The position numbers were made by a program, and so were the translations under genes. Below are positions 6,266-14,283 of a DNA stretch of 42,444 bases, in pieces. Numbering within the stretch: position 1 is the stretch's first letter; each line of letters opens with the position of its first letter. The notes under the pieces were generated by a model that was not told where the DNA came from, searched no databases, and saw nothing but the letters and a program-made list of their open reading frames with translations. The stretch is taken from positions 1 to 42,444 of the IMG/VR virus record IMGVR_UViG_3300005536_000008, one strand, 5' to 3'. Source of the stretch: a virus.

Positions 6266-8061
6266 GAAACCTGGTCTCCCCCTTCCTCGTCAACTTCGCC
6301 AAGCAATTCGTTAAGTGAATGATAGAGATCAAAGGGGTCCTCGTGTGCAAATGGCCCGAAAGCGATGGTGGCCAGCCACCGGCCGTTGACTGCTTGGTGG
6401 ACGATGTGATCTACTCTTGCAATTGTGTTAAAAAGGCCATAGTGTGGAATATTGAGGACGACTCCGTCCCCAGGAACCAGAAGCATCCTGTTTGCATTGC
6501 CAGATGTTGATCCCGCGTATAGCAAGCTGCCATCGACCATAATGGTCCCGACCAGCGCGCTGTCTCTGACGCGATTCTGTTCAGCCGTCCGCAAGATGTC
6601 GATATCACTTTGACTTCCAAGCCTCCGGTCAATCCTTATCAGCACCCGCGGCTTGCTTTCTGTGCTCACGGACCTTGACCGGGGTGTCCTGTAAAAATGC
6701 AGGTAACTGATTATCGTCGGATCTGGAAAGAGCGCCAAGTCAGCTGCAAAGTTGCCCTTGACAATGAATTGGACTTCATCCACCAGAGTCGGCGACCCAA
6801 CTCTTGTCCACTCCGCTCCAGCCTCATCCCTGGTTGGCATATTCATTTTCAGCTTTTGGAGCGGACCCTTTGCAAGTGCGTCAATGTTGGCGAGGTTGTT
6901 TGATATCCAGTAGCCCCCGCTGCCGTTCTTGCCATGGTTGAGTCTTATCTGAAAGCGTTGCAGGCTGAAGTTGTTTATGATGCCAAGCTCCATGACATCC
7001 CAGTGGTTTTCGATCAGGCCGAGCATACTCTCGGCAAGCTTTGTACCATCATCATTTTGGAGAGTCCCGCCTCTCATAGTTAGCGCCACTTTGTTTTTGC
7101 TGCCAGGATCTGACGGCGCGTTCCAGCCGAAAGCCATCCCTGCAAGGCATCCAGATATCACGGGACCGTCATGAACAAAATTAGGCAATATGACATCTGT
7201 TGGTGTTTGATCGTCCTCGAGCAGCTGGCGTGCTTCCCAGAACTTTTTGTCTCCACAGAATACCGCGCCCGTTGGCGTGGTGGTGTTGGGCGCATACATC
7301 TTTTGCGCCGTATGAACATAGACTTCGTCAAAGTGGTAGCCGTCATCCGTCCACTTGAAGCGTGCTGTGCCTATGACATCGGCTTCAGTTATAATCAAAG
7401 TACTGTTTACCGGCGGATCGAGAATTGGCGTGAGCCGGAAATATTTCGGAATGTTAAGTCCGGCTACAAAGGAGTACTCAAGACCAAGTGCCGAACAAAT
7501 TTCATAGAGCGCCCTGCCAGAATAGGCTGCTTCAAAAATCATCCTTATCAGAGGGTCGCTTCCTGCGGACTGCCCAATCAGTAACTGCAGATCCTCGACT
7601 ACCGGAACGGTGATATCGGGATGGATGCTTGCGATTGCTTCCGTCAGCACTTTGCTCGCCTCCTGGGGCTTGTCTTTATAGTTCTTTTCGAAGACGCTTC
7701 CATAGCCCCAAAAGTCGCCAAAGTTCACGCCCGACAGCCTGAGCAGTCGACCTTTTTTCTGACTCACGATGGGCTCAACATCGAGGATCATGCCATCATA
7801 GATTGTTCCGGGGCCTTCCGTATCATCTGGCGTTTCGAGTAGGAACTTCACCTCATCGCCCCCTTGGAATATCCAGCCGTTGGGGCTTGTGCTGTCCAAG
7901 AGATCGTCGGTATTTGCATCCAAGACTACAGAGAACGGTGACTGATGATCTCCGCAGCCATAGTGAACTTCCAGGCCACCATAGTTGGACTTGTCGATGA
8001 TGTAGAATGTTTGATCGGTGAATACGTGCTTTAGCTTGAAAGTGACAAGGTCGACGGTCAT
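6262..8061 (-). CDS. Tail hub / baseplate protein
   Basis: 599 residues, the largest structural protein in the window. The N-terminal 100 residues read like the first barrel of a phage hub (TVDLVTFKLKHVFTDQTFY, then GGDEVKFLLETPDD). A middle alpha/beta part includes a segment near residue 150 (PVVEDLQLL) and the stretch GRALYEICSALGLEY. The final barrel holds MLLVPGDGVVLNIPHYG. This order matches the gp27/Tal-like tail hub located just after the tape measure. It overlaps the tape measure stop (ATGA). The assignment rests on position and domain outline. Confidence 0.7.
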   Translation of the reverse strand: MTVDLVTFKLKHVFTDQTFYIIDKSNYGGLEVHYGCGDHQSPFSVVLDANTDDLLDSTSPNGWIFQGGDEVKFLLETPDDTEGPGTIYDGMILDVEPIVSQKKGRLLRLSGVNFGDFWGYGSVFEKNYKDKPQEASKVLTEAIASIHPDITVPVVEDLQLLIGQSAGSDPLIRMIFEAAYSGRALYEICSALGLEYSFVAGLNIPKYFRLTPILDPPVNSTLIITEADVIGTARFKWTDDGYHFDEVYVHTAQKMYAPNTTTPTGAVFCGDKKFWEARQLLEDDQTPTDVILPNFVHDGPVISGCLAGMAFGWNAPSDPGSKNKVALTMRGGTLQNDDGTKLAESMLGLIENHWDVMELGIINNFSLQRFQIRLNHGKNGSGGYWISNNLANIDALAKGPLQKLKMNMPTRDEAGAEWTRVGSPTLVDEVQFIVKGNFAADLALFPDPTIISYLHFYRTPRSRSVSTESKPRVLIRIDRRLGSQSDIDILRTAEQNRVRDSALVGTIMVDGSLLYAGSTSGNANRMLLVPGDGVVLNIPHYGLFNTIARVDHIVHQAVNGRWLATIAFGPFAHEDPFDLYHSLNELLGEVDEEGGDQVS

Positions 8062-9071
8062 GTCGGCGGAGGTGTCACCCTTTGCCTAGTGCGCGTGCTT
8101 CTTGTCACTTGCTCAATTATTTCGCCCGACCTTGCGCCCTGTGGATAGACGATGACATTGCCTTGGACGATCATGTCACCGCCACCGCTAGATTCTGGTT
8201 GTAGACCAAACCAGGTTCGGGGATCCAGCCAGGGAGCATTTTCCTCAAGAAATCCTCTCCCGGCTTCGCGTGGTGCTCCGAGTCCAGCTTCTTGCAGCGA
8301 AAGACCTCCTATCGCACCGGCTACAAATGCTGCAGCTGGCGCAGCGATAGCAGACAACAAAGCCGAAAACCCGCCGCCTGCCGCTGCCGGTATTTCCCGC
8401 GAAACTCCTCCGAGTGGAGTTGCAGAACCCACCAATGGCGCTGCTCCGGGCCCTCTTCCAAATGCGCGACTGAGTACTCCAGAAATGCCTCCGCGTTCTC
8501 TTAGAAGAAAGCCTGCATATGCCGCCGTCTGTATTGCCTGGGCGATATCTCCGGTGACGCTGGATGCCGCCACGCCCATGGTGATGTACTGCACGGTGGC
8601 TTCATGAGCCAGGTTCGCCTGATCATTCAACAGCCGGTTGACATTCGCCTGCGCGCTTTGGGACGCTAACGTTTCCGTCCCTCCATCTCTGATGGCTACG
8701 GCCAGCTTTTCCTTTGCAATTCGCAAACGCTCGTCAAGTTCAGTCTGTCGCTGTTGTAAGAGGTTGTGGTTGACGTAGATCTGGTTGATTTTTAGGAATG
8801 CGTTACCGACCTGACCCACAAGTCTTGTGGAAGTAAGGAAGAGCTCGTGCTGCTCCCTGAATTCATTGCGAAATAGCCTCTGGACCCTGACGTTCTCCTG
8901 GATGGCGCTTCTCCTTGAGAGGAGCGACTCCCTTTCGGTCAGGGCGGATCGGCTGCTGTCCTGCAGGCCCTGCGACAGGCCTGCGAGAGCATCGCGGGTT
9001 TCTGAAAATGAGCTGCCGTCCTGGATCCTCGTGAGCCTTAATGTGACTGGAATATCCGGGCCTGATGACAT
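8058..9071 (-). CDS. Tape measure protein (short)
   Basis: 337 residues. A helical coiled-coil N-terminal half (20-160, with ERESLLSRRSAIQENVRVQR) is followed by an Ala/Gly-rich hydrophobic region (about 230-262) and a polar C-terminus. This is the usual tape measure layout, and it sits directly after the frameshifted tail chaperones. The chaperone stop and this ATG overlap as TAATG (9073-9069). At about 0.15 nm per residue, the known rule for tape measures, the tail would be only about 50 nm. It could instead be a tail-tip protein with the true tape measure elsewhere, but no longer candidate exists. Confidence 0.75.
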   Translation of the reverse strand: MSSGPDIPVTLRLTRIQDGSSFSETRDALAGLSQGLQDSSRSALTERESLLSRRSAIQENVRVQRLFRNEFREQHELFLTSTRLVGQVGNAFLKINQIYVNHNLLQQRQTELDERLRIAKEKLAVAIRDGGTETLASQSAQANVNRLLNDQANLAHEATVQYITMGVAASSVTGDIAQAIQTAAYAGFLLRERGGISGVLSRAFGRGPGAAPLVGSATPLGGVSREIPAAAGGGFSALLSAIAAPAAAFVAGAIGGLSLQEAGLGAPREAGRGFLEENAPWLDPRTWFGLQPESSGGGDMIVQGNVIVYPQGARSGEIIEQVTRSTRTRQRVTPPPT

Positions 9072-9558
9072 TATTCTTTCTTCTCCAAAGATTCTCTAAG
9101 AATTTTATCGGCCTCAATGCGTGCAAGCCACCCTGCGCGTGCGACAAGCAGGATCAGAGCTGGCTCGGCTAGCATTTCTTCCCATCTGAAGCCGTGCTGC
9201 TGGTAGAGCTGGAAGTAGAAGCCGATGCTGAAGAGGCGCTCGCCTTCCCCAAGCGTCCCGTTTTGGACTGCCCTAGATACGTCTCTAAAAAAGGGCTGGC
9301 TCCATTGATGTTGTCGACCTCCATCTTTAGATAAGTAAAGTCATCGATGTCTAGGCCAAAGTAGAACTTGCGAGCCTCGTCGATATTGTCGCCACCGCTG
9401 CCGTAGAAGTACATGTAAAAATACAGTTCCTTGTCATAATACAATGGCTGCTGCCTCGCGATGGAGAATGCGTCTTCAAGCTGGCCGCCGTTGAGCCGTT
9501 TTATTTTTACTTCCTTTTCGCAGATCGGTAGTTTGATAGTCTTTTCATTTTCTAGCAT
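9071..9558 (-). CDS. Tail assembly chaperone fusion GT (programmed -1 frameshift)
   Basis: Ribosomes that slip -1 at TTTTTTA (9292-9286) leave the G frame after Leu91 and continue in an open frame of 71 codons to the TAA at 9073-9071. The fusion is 162 residues. The extension (GERLFSIGFYFQLYQQHGFR, then a helical ARAGWLARIEADKIL) looks like a real folded domain, whereas the unshifted tail is Ser/Ala filler. In phage lambda and relatives, G and GT load the tape measure and recruit tail tube subunits. The TAA overlaps the tape measure ATG, which strongly supports use of the shifted frame. Confidence 0.9.
9169..9558 (-). CDS. Tail assembly chaperone G (unshifted product)
   Basis: 129 residues. 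Residues 1-90 form the chaperone core (LPICEKEVKIKRLNGGQLED, ARKFYFGLDIDDF). After the slippery site the zero frame gives a low-complexity Ser/Ala/Thr tail (SASSASASTSSSTSS) and ends in DGKKC. It lies between the tail tube and tape measure genes, the canonical place. The short and the shifted products are normally needed in a fixed ratio. Confidence 0.88.
   Translation of the reverse strand: MLENEKTIKLPICEKEVKIKRLNGGQLEDAFSIARQQPLYYDKELYFYMYFYGSGGDNIDEARKFYFGLDIDDFTYLKMEVDNINGASPFLETYLGQSKTGRLGKASASSASASTSSSTSSTASDGKKC
9286..9292 (-). promoter_or_regulatory. -1 ribosomal frameshift heptamer T TTT TTA
   Basis: The zero-frame codons are CCT TTT TTA GAG. Both P-site TTT and A-site TTA can re-pair after a -1 slip (TTT TTT), the same heptamer used by HIV-1. 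The -1 frame stays open from here to 9071. A second, weaker slip site (GGGG in TTG GGG AAG) lies about 50 nt downstream. The A-site codon UUA is decoded by the tRNA-Leu(UAA) encoded at 243-329. Confidence 0.88.
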
Positions 9559-9575
9559 TGTCGATCACAATCAAT

Positions 9576-10457
9576 CTAACTCGTCCCGTATGTCAGGGTC
9601 TTGCCGGAGCCCCGAAGTTCCTTCGTCAGGGCACTCTTGTTGATGCCAGCCAGATCATGCTTACCACCCTTCTTGTACATGCAGTTGTTGAAGGTCACAG
9701 ACCACATCAAGCCGCCACTTAAGTTCGTCAGCAGGAACTTGAGCGAAGTAAATGGTGTGCCTGCTATCTTGGCGCTGTATTCGTCAAATGTATCGCCCGT
9801 GAGGACATCCCTTGTATAGCTCCATTCATTGGTGCGGTTCGTCCTAGGCAGAGCCCTCCGCTTTCCTGTGCTTGGATTTCTGCGCTCCTTGTCAAGGTTG
9901 TTCTCGATAGTGAAGGAGGATTTCTCCCAGTCGGAAATAGTCGAGCCATTCTTTGAAAGTGTCAGGTTCTTTGAAGTCAGGTTATCGGTGTAAAGGTTCC
10001 CTGGCGTAGTGAATCCGCCGCTTCCGAGAGTTGGCGCGTTCACGTTGGTGTCGAGCGATTCGACATCCCACTCGATCTTCGGCGTGCCAGGGTTGTCGGC
10101 ATTGAATCGCATCCTGTCTACCTTGGAGCCGAGCAACTGGACATATTTCGTCGGCGAACCGGTGGCCGCGTCGGCCAGCACCAGTGAAAAATATTGATCG
10201 GCAGAAATGAGTGCAACTAACGGCGCCACTAGAGGAACAAGGAACCCGAGCTTTGCGCTTGGGCTTAAAGCGACCTGCGGAAGATTATAATAATCAAGTA
10301 CGCCGGACGCGGTGATCTCTTCGATCTCTGGTCCAGGATCAGGGTCCATCAGTGTGACCGGCCCCAAGTCTTTCAATGCCGGGTTTGGTTTCATAGTGCC
10401 AGGCGTTGTTTCCGTCTCATAGTAAGCGCGAAAGACGTTTCCAAAATTGCTGCTCAA
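9576..10457 (-). CDS. Major tail tube protein
   Basis: 293 residues, beta-rich, with alternating hydrophobic strands (YFSLVLADAATGSPTKYVQL, GLMWSVTFNNCMYKKGGKHD). Size, acidic Gly/Thr-rich make-up and position just upstream of the chaperones match siphovirus tube proteins. The start is TTG 10457, unusual for a highly expressed gene; no ATG occurs before residue 22. A TAGTTCCT boundary motif lies 43 bp upstream, consistent with its own promoter. Confidence 0.8.
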   Translation of the reverse strand: MSSNFGNVFRAYYETETTPGTMKPNPALKDLGPVTLMDPDPGPEIEEITASGVLDYYNLPQVALSPSAKLGFLVPLVAPLVALISADQYFSLVLADAATGSPTKYVQLLGSKVDRMRFNADNPGTPKIEWDVESLDTNVNAPTLGSGGFTTPGNLYTDNLTSKNLTLSKNGSTISDWEKSSFTIENNLDKERRNPSTGKRRALPRTNRTNEWSYTRDVLTGDTFDEYSAKIAGTPFTSLKFLLTNLSGGLMWSVTFNNCMYKKGGKHDLAGINKSALTKELRGSGKTLTYGTS

Positions 10458-10492
10458 GCTGATCTGATGGGAAGTTGAAAAAGGCGAGAATT

Positions 10493-10500
10493 AGGAACTA
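10493..10500 (-). promoter_or_regulatory. TAGTTCCT boundary motif, copy 2
   Basis: TAGTTCCTAATTCTCG on the minus strand, one base after the upstream TGA stop and 43 bp before the tail tube start. Confidence 0.55.
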
Positions 10501-10501
10501 T

Positions 10502-10891
10502 TCAAACTATGCGTATGACAAGCTCGCCAACAGCCATTTCAATGAATTCGCTGGAGTTGATCGTGCCGATAATGTGATCCCGAGTCCGGAGCATGAAGAA
10601 TTGTCCTGGTACGAAGGATCCTGACCGCGTAAGATGGCCGACTTCGACAAAGTAGGAATACGGTGCTCTGCTTGTTATTGTGTGAGTGAACTCGTCAGGC
10701 TTTTCTGGGATGAGCTGTGATCGCAGGTAGCCGGTGTCAACAGGCGCGATGTTCTGAAGGTACACGAAGCCATCAGCCACTACCACATCCAAGGGAGCAT
10801 CGGTGATTGACAGCATGAAGCCTTCGCTCTCCAGCAGATCCAGTGTAGCCAAGGCCTCGTCAAGTCCGTCAATTTCTACTTTGATGCTCAA
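10502..10891 (-). CDS. HK97 gp10-like neck / head-tail joining protein
   Basis: 129 residues. The family motif is clear: APVDTGYLRSQL (about 49-60) followed by APYSYFVEVGHLTR (about 76-89). The gp10-like family acts in tail completion or neck assembly. The start is TTG 10891, overlapping the previous stop as TTGA. The stop is followed by boundary motif copy 2, so this is the last gene of its unit. Confidence 0.85.
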   Translation of the reverse strand: MSIKVEIDGLDEALATLDLLESEGFMLSITDAPLDVVVADGFVYLQNIAPVDTGYLRSQLIPEKPDEFTHTITSRAPYSYFVEVGHLTRSGSFVPGQFFMLRTRDHIIGTINSSEFIEMAVGELVIRIV

Positions 10892-11379
10892 TTTGTGTTG
10901 CTCTGCTGTGTTTCAGCTTCAAAGTTGACATTGACTGACCAGTAGCCGTTTGACTGCTTTACAGGTGTCAGGATGTTGAACGTGGCCGGTATCACCTGCC
11001 TAATCGTGTTGAAGTGTCCTGAAATGTAATTCCTGTCACCGTCGCTATCATCTTTTGCAAAGAGTATCGTCCAGACGGCATCAGCCATTGCAGAGGCATT
11101 TTCGAGTGAGCGCGAAAAGCAGAGGATCGACACATAGATCCTGGCTCGCAAGGCGATTGTGCCTGACTGCCTTTCGATTCCCCTTGGCAGGGCCGTCGTG
11201 ATCACGTAGGCATCATCGGTCACTGCTTTATCCTGCACTTGAGTCGCTGACAGCGTTTTTGGAATCAGGCCTCTGGTCCCAGTGCCACTTTCAACGCGCA
11301 GATTCTTCTGCCAGTCGTAATTGTCAAACAGATCCTTCAGATCATCGAACACGCCCTTCATTGGCGCGACAAGAGGCAA
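10888..11379 (-). CDS. Tail terminator / minor tail-completion protein
   Basis: 163 residues. The strand-rich C-terminus (GYWSVNVNFEAET) and the N-terminal helix (FDDLKDLFDNYDW) match small tail-terminator proteins in size and position, after the head-tail adaptor and before the tube. The start is TTG directly after the upstream TAG stop. Assignment is mainly by gene order. Confidence 0.65.
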   Translation of the reverse strand: MPLVAPMKGVFDDLKDLFDNYDWQKNLRVESGTGTRGLIPKTLSATQVQDKAVTDDAYVITTALPRGIERQSGTIALRARIYVSILCFSRSLENASAMADAVWTILFAKDDSDGDRNYISGHFNTIRQVIPATFNILTPVKQSNGYWSVNVNFEAETQQSNTN

Positions 11380-11964
11380 CTAAGGAAACACCCTAGCCAT
11401 TGGCGGAGTTCTCGGAACGAGCTTTAGATAGAAAGGAGCTCCCGACATGGCCTGCACAAATTCATTGTAGATTTCAGTTGATCTGTTTATTCCGTTGGGC
11501 GAATTGGCGAAAAGTCTCGATGCTGCGAGGGCGGATTCAACAAAGATGATCTTGAACCTGTCGTAAAAATAGGTGGCAAAGATCTCCTTTCCTTCAGCTG
11601 GAATTGTACTGAAGATGATGTGGCCTTTCTCGCCCTTCAGGGCATAGGTGCCAGTAGAAACTGTGGAATAGCTGCTCCCTCCGATATCCCTGGTTTCAAT
11701 GGTCACATCGCTGGAAACGTCTGTGATCTCGCCTTCGGCAGTCTGCTGCCCATCAAGTACCGGCGCGAGGCCTGTAAGAAAATCTGTAGTCTTGCCATCC
11801 GACGTGCCGATATACTCCCGCTCTATCCTTCCATCCCATGATTTGCCGGACATTTGCTGGATCTGTTTTGCTGCGTAGGCCAGTGCAGCGCCGACTGCGC
11901 CATCACTAATTTCACTGTCAAGAGGACCAAACAGACGTCGGAGATCCTCTGGCTGGGAGATCAT
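11380..11964 (-). CDS. Head-tail connector (adaptor) protein
   Basis: 194 residues. The N-terminus reads like gp6/gp15 adaptors (PEDLRRLFGP, then GAVGAALAYAAKQIQQMSG). A central beta part follows, then a long C-terminal helical region (VESALAASRLFANSPNG). These proteins form the ring below the portal. The ATG overlaps the previous stop (ATGA at 11964-11961). Confidence 0.72.
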   Translation of the reverse strand: MISQPEDLRRLFGPLDSEISDGAVGAALAYAAKQIQQMSGKSWDGRIEREYIGTSDGKTTDFLTGLAPVLDGQQTAEGEITDVSSDVTIETRDIGGSSYSTVSTGTYALKGEKGHIIFSTIPAEGKEIFATYFYDRFKIIFVESALAASRLFANSPNGINRSTEIYNEFVQAMSGAPFYLKLVPRTPPMARVFP

Positions 11965-12311
11965 GGGCTAAGATCAACCACCGGTATGCCTTGAACGTAG
12001 CCATTGAATACTTTGTATGGCTCCGCATAAACAACATCTGGTCCAGACTCTTCGCCAATGATTGCAAAAACATCGTAAAAGCCTTCGGCGGGGATATCGG
12101 CTGCCTCCGGTGTTATCTTTACCCGAGCAGGATTCTCGGTGATGTGATCGGCTTCCAGGTTAAAGTAGACCTTCCTGTTCCAGTGATCGGCCATGACGAT
12201 CCTGACTATCTGGCCGGTGATGTCCCTCTCCTGACCTTCTTCGTCTCTGAGCGGGAATTCGTATTCCCTAGCAACACTTCCTTTGGAAATGATGAGCTCC
12301 GGAACTTCCAT
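11961..12311 (-). CDS. Small beta-sandwich structural protein (BppU N-terminus-like)
   Basis: 116 residues. The pattern of a Gly-led strand, then FPLRDEEGQERDITGQIVRI and later GFYDVFAIIG, resembles the N-terminal Ig-like domain of phage upper-baseplate/BppU proteins, which bind other virion parts. It is placed between the WNQ-repeat protein and the adaptor, so it may anchor that protein to the capsid or neck. It is preceded by boundary motif copy 3. Confidence 0.6.
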   Translation of the reverse strand: MEVPELIISKGSVAREYEFPLRDEEGQERDITGQIVRIVMADHWNRKVYFNLEADHITENPARVKITPEAADIPAEGFYDVFAIIGEESGPDVVYAEPYKVFNGYVQGIPVVDLSP

Positions 12312-12342
12312 AATACAAACAAATTCTCTTTCGTCAAAACTT

Positions 12343-12350
12343 AGGAACTA
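12343..12350 (-). promoter_or_regulatory. TAGTTCCT boundary motif, copy 3
   Basis: TAGTTCCTAAGTTTTG; its TAG is the stop codon of the WNQ-repeat gene, and the next ATG is 39 bp downstream. Confidence 0.5.
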
Positions 12351-13214
12351 TGCGCCGCCGTCCTGCTCGAGCTTTGTCTTGTCAGGCATTGCAGCGGGCT
12401 CGACGTTCTTTGCCTGTGTGGCTTCGAGCCCTCGCGGTGGTTTGTGCGCTCTTGGAGTGATCACAGTTCTGCGCTTGCTCTTTATCTGTCTCCACTTGTC
12501 CGTGAATATTGTGCGCACCGGGCCGATCTGGTTCCAGATGTCAGTGAACGTCGCCCTGATAACGCCGAACTGCACCCAGGAATCTGTAAAGGTTGCGCTA
12601 AATGTGACGAGTTGATTCCATGAATCGACAAAGGTTGAACGGATTGTTGTGACTTGATTCCATCTGTCGGTAAAGGAAGCCGATGATACGTTGGCAAGCT
12701 GGTTCCATTTGTCTGTGTAGGTGGCCAGAATTGTGGCGATCTGGTTCCAAGTATCAGGGATTGCTGCCCGGATTCGCACCAGCTGATTCCACTTGTCCGT
12801 GAAAGGCGCGTTGACAATTACCAGCTGGTTCCACTTATCCGTGATTGATTTCTGGACAAACCCTGCCTGTAGCCATTTGTCCGTAAAGATCGCCCTGATG
12901 GGACCGATCTGGTTCCAGATGTCGATGAACTCTACAATGCGAGTCTCCAGCTGGTTCCAGATGTCCGCGATTTGCTTCTGCACGCGTAGAAGCTGATTCC
13001 ACTTATCGATAAACGATGCCGTGATCGTCGTGAGTTTGGGCACGGTCTTCCAGGCATCATATCTTCTGATCATGATGGGATATTTTCTGACCGTTGGCTT
13101 TGGCGGCAGCAAGGCAGATCTCACTGAGACGGAGCCGACAGTGTTGTTCAGAAATGGATAGCCAGAACAGCGCGAACCATTGACCGCTGCGACTTTCTGG
13201 GCTGTTGTTACCAT
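12348..13214 (-). CDS. WNQ-repeat structural protein (13 tandem 14-residue repeats)
   Basis: 288 residues. Residues about 63-245 hold thirteen repeats of consensus I-R-A-x-F-T-D-K-W-N-Q-L-V/G-x. Trp occurs at 72, 86, 100, 114, 128, 142, 156, 170, 185, 199, 213, 227 and 241, exactly 14 apart except one step of 15. Flanks are basic: an N-terminal YPIMIRRYDAW segment and a Lys/Arg/Pro-rich C-terminus. Repeats are well diverged in DNA, so this is an old, selected array rather than recent slippage. A 14-residue period fits a solenoid or paired-heptad rod. The place among head and neck genes suggests a virion fibre or decoration. I do not recognise the family. Confidence 0.8.
   Translation of the reverse strand: MVTTAQKVAAVNGSRCSGYPFLNNTVGSVSVRSALLPPKPTVRKYPIMIRRYDAWKTVPKLTTITASFIDKWNQLLRVQKQIADIWNQLETRIVEFIDIWNQIGPIRAIFTDKWLQAGFVQKSITDKWNQLVIVNAPFTDKWNQLVRIRAAIPDTWNQIATILATYTDKWNQLANVSSASFTDRWNQVTTIRSTFVDSWNQLVTFSATFTDSWVQFGVIRATFTDIWNQIGPVRTIFTDKWRQIKSKRRTVITPRAHKPPRGLEATQAKNVEPAAMPDKTKLEQDGGA
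12480..13028 (-). repeat. 42-bp-period coding repeat (WNQ array)
   Basis: Thirteen 42-bp units encode the 14-residue repeat of the WNQ protein; one unit carries an extra codon. On the plus strand the recurring core is CTGRTTCCA followed by TTGTCNGT-like bases. Units differ at many silent positions. Confidence 0.85.
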
Positions 13215-13216
13215 GC

Positions 13217-14023
13217 CTAGTTCGCAAAGTCCAGGGTGTAAACGGTGGTTATGGAATTGCCTGCGCTGATCACTTTTTGGGCCTTATCTCGAATTATGCC
13301 AAACTTCCAAGCAGAGCTTTGTTGCATTCGTATATAGACGCCTCTTTCTTCAACGGTGATCCCGCCGGTGCCGTTTGTGCCCGTCCTTGTGATCGTCACT
13401 GTAGCGCTAGTCGAACCCGCAGCAAAGTTGCCAACAGAACAGGCGCCATAGTTTAGCGTGCTGTTGCCATGCGCAATGATCGTCTGCAATTTTTTGTCTG
13501 CGACTGCTTCATTATTGGTGCCAGTGCCCCAAACAGTGCCGTAGCTGTTATCTGCGTTAGCAGCTATAACGTCGCCATCAAGATTGCTGCTCGAAGCAGA
13601 AGTGACAGACCTCGTAGTTCCGCCAGTGTCGTCCATGCTGACGGTTGAGCCACTGTCGAGAAGTTGCTGTAGGCAACCCGCCATATATTGAATGAAAGAG
13701 TTGCTGAATTTTGGTGTACACTCCAGTAATTCACCTTTTACATCATGGATGTATTCTGTGAAATAAGGTATGCAGCAGCCGACATGGAAATCGTTTTTCA
13801 ACAGATCGAACAATTCCCCGTAACGGGCAGGTTTGGGGTGCTTGTTAGAAGCAAGTTTGTGCACGGCAAGAATGCTTTCCAGCCTTTTGTCAGTGACGTC
13901 AGGGGTGCCGCAATACCATTCCTTCATCGCGTCGTTGTGGCCAAGCTTATCAATCAGCAACCGCAGCCGCGGATCACGGCCAGCGCTTGGAGTTACTCTG
14001 AAAATGTCGCTGTTGCGTTGCAT
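13217..14023 (-). CDS. Virion structural protein with tail-fibre-like C-terminus
   Basis: 268 residues. The first 130 are helical and contain scattered Cys (HVGCCIPYF, LLECTPKF). Residues 140-268 are beta-rich, with GTGTNNEAVADKKLQTII and ERGVYIRMQQSS then VYTLDFAN. That C-terminal pattern is common in phage fibre or head-fibre proteins. It overlaps the next gene by about 30 bases. It is probably a surface protein of the head or neck. Confidence 0.65.
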   Translation of the reverse strand: MQRNSDIFRVTPSAGRDPRLRLLIDKLGHNDAMKEWYCGTPDVTDKRLESILAVHKLASNKHPKPARYGELFDLLKNDFHVGCCIPYFTEYIHDVKGELLECTPKFSNSFIQYMAGCLQQLLDSGSTVSMDDTGGTTRSVTSASSSNLDGDVIAANADNSYGTVWGTGTNNEAVADKKLQTIIAHGNSTLNYGACSVGNFAAGSTSATVTITRTGTNGTGGITVEERGVYIRMQQSSAWKFGIIRDKAQKVISAGNSITTVYTLDFAN

Positions 14024-14283
14024 GTTATTTCATCCTCCGGAGTTTCGCTGAAAGACCCAGTAATGTTAGAAGTGAATTCCTCCGGTGCCTCATCGAACGT
14101 GGCGGTGTTGAGAGCCGTGTAAGCGTCAAGGCCACCGGGAAAAACCTTCCATACGCCGCTCAAAAGAATCCAGAGCGTTAAAGTATTGGTTTCGATAAAG
14201 AGCGAGTTTTCGGGTACGTTGGACGGCTTTGTATCGCTCGAGGTCCCGACATGGATCCCTGCACCAAGGTAGGCGACTGTCAT
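13993..14283 (-). CDS. Small structural protein, paralogue A
   Basis: 96 residues. Residues 9-50 (GTSSDTKPSNVPENSLFIET, then LTLWILLSGVW) closely match the whole of the 44-residue protein encoded just upstream at 14280-14414. Its extra C-terminal half is Thr/Ser/Glu-rich with repeated TATFDE/TGSFSE/TATFSE units. This is a tandem duplication with one copy extended. The start overlaps the upstream stop (ATGA). Confidence 0.7.
   Translation of the reverse strand: MTVAYLGAGIHVGTSSDTKPSNVPENSLFIETNTLTLWILLSGVWKVFPGGLDAYTALNTATFDEAPEEFTSNITGSFSETPEDEITCNATATFSE

Noticed and set aside
5883-6314. Gly-rich plus-strand frame (143 codons)
   Set aside because: It is the antisense of the poly-proline hinge in the minus-strand tail gene.
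9171-9252. GGGG (TTG GGG AAG) as the main frameshift site
   Set aside because: Only a single-codon slip is possible there, whereas TTTTTTA upstream allows both tRNAs to re-pair and keeps the same -1 frame open.
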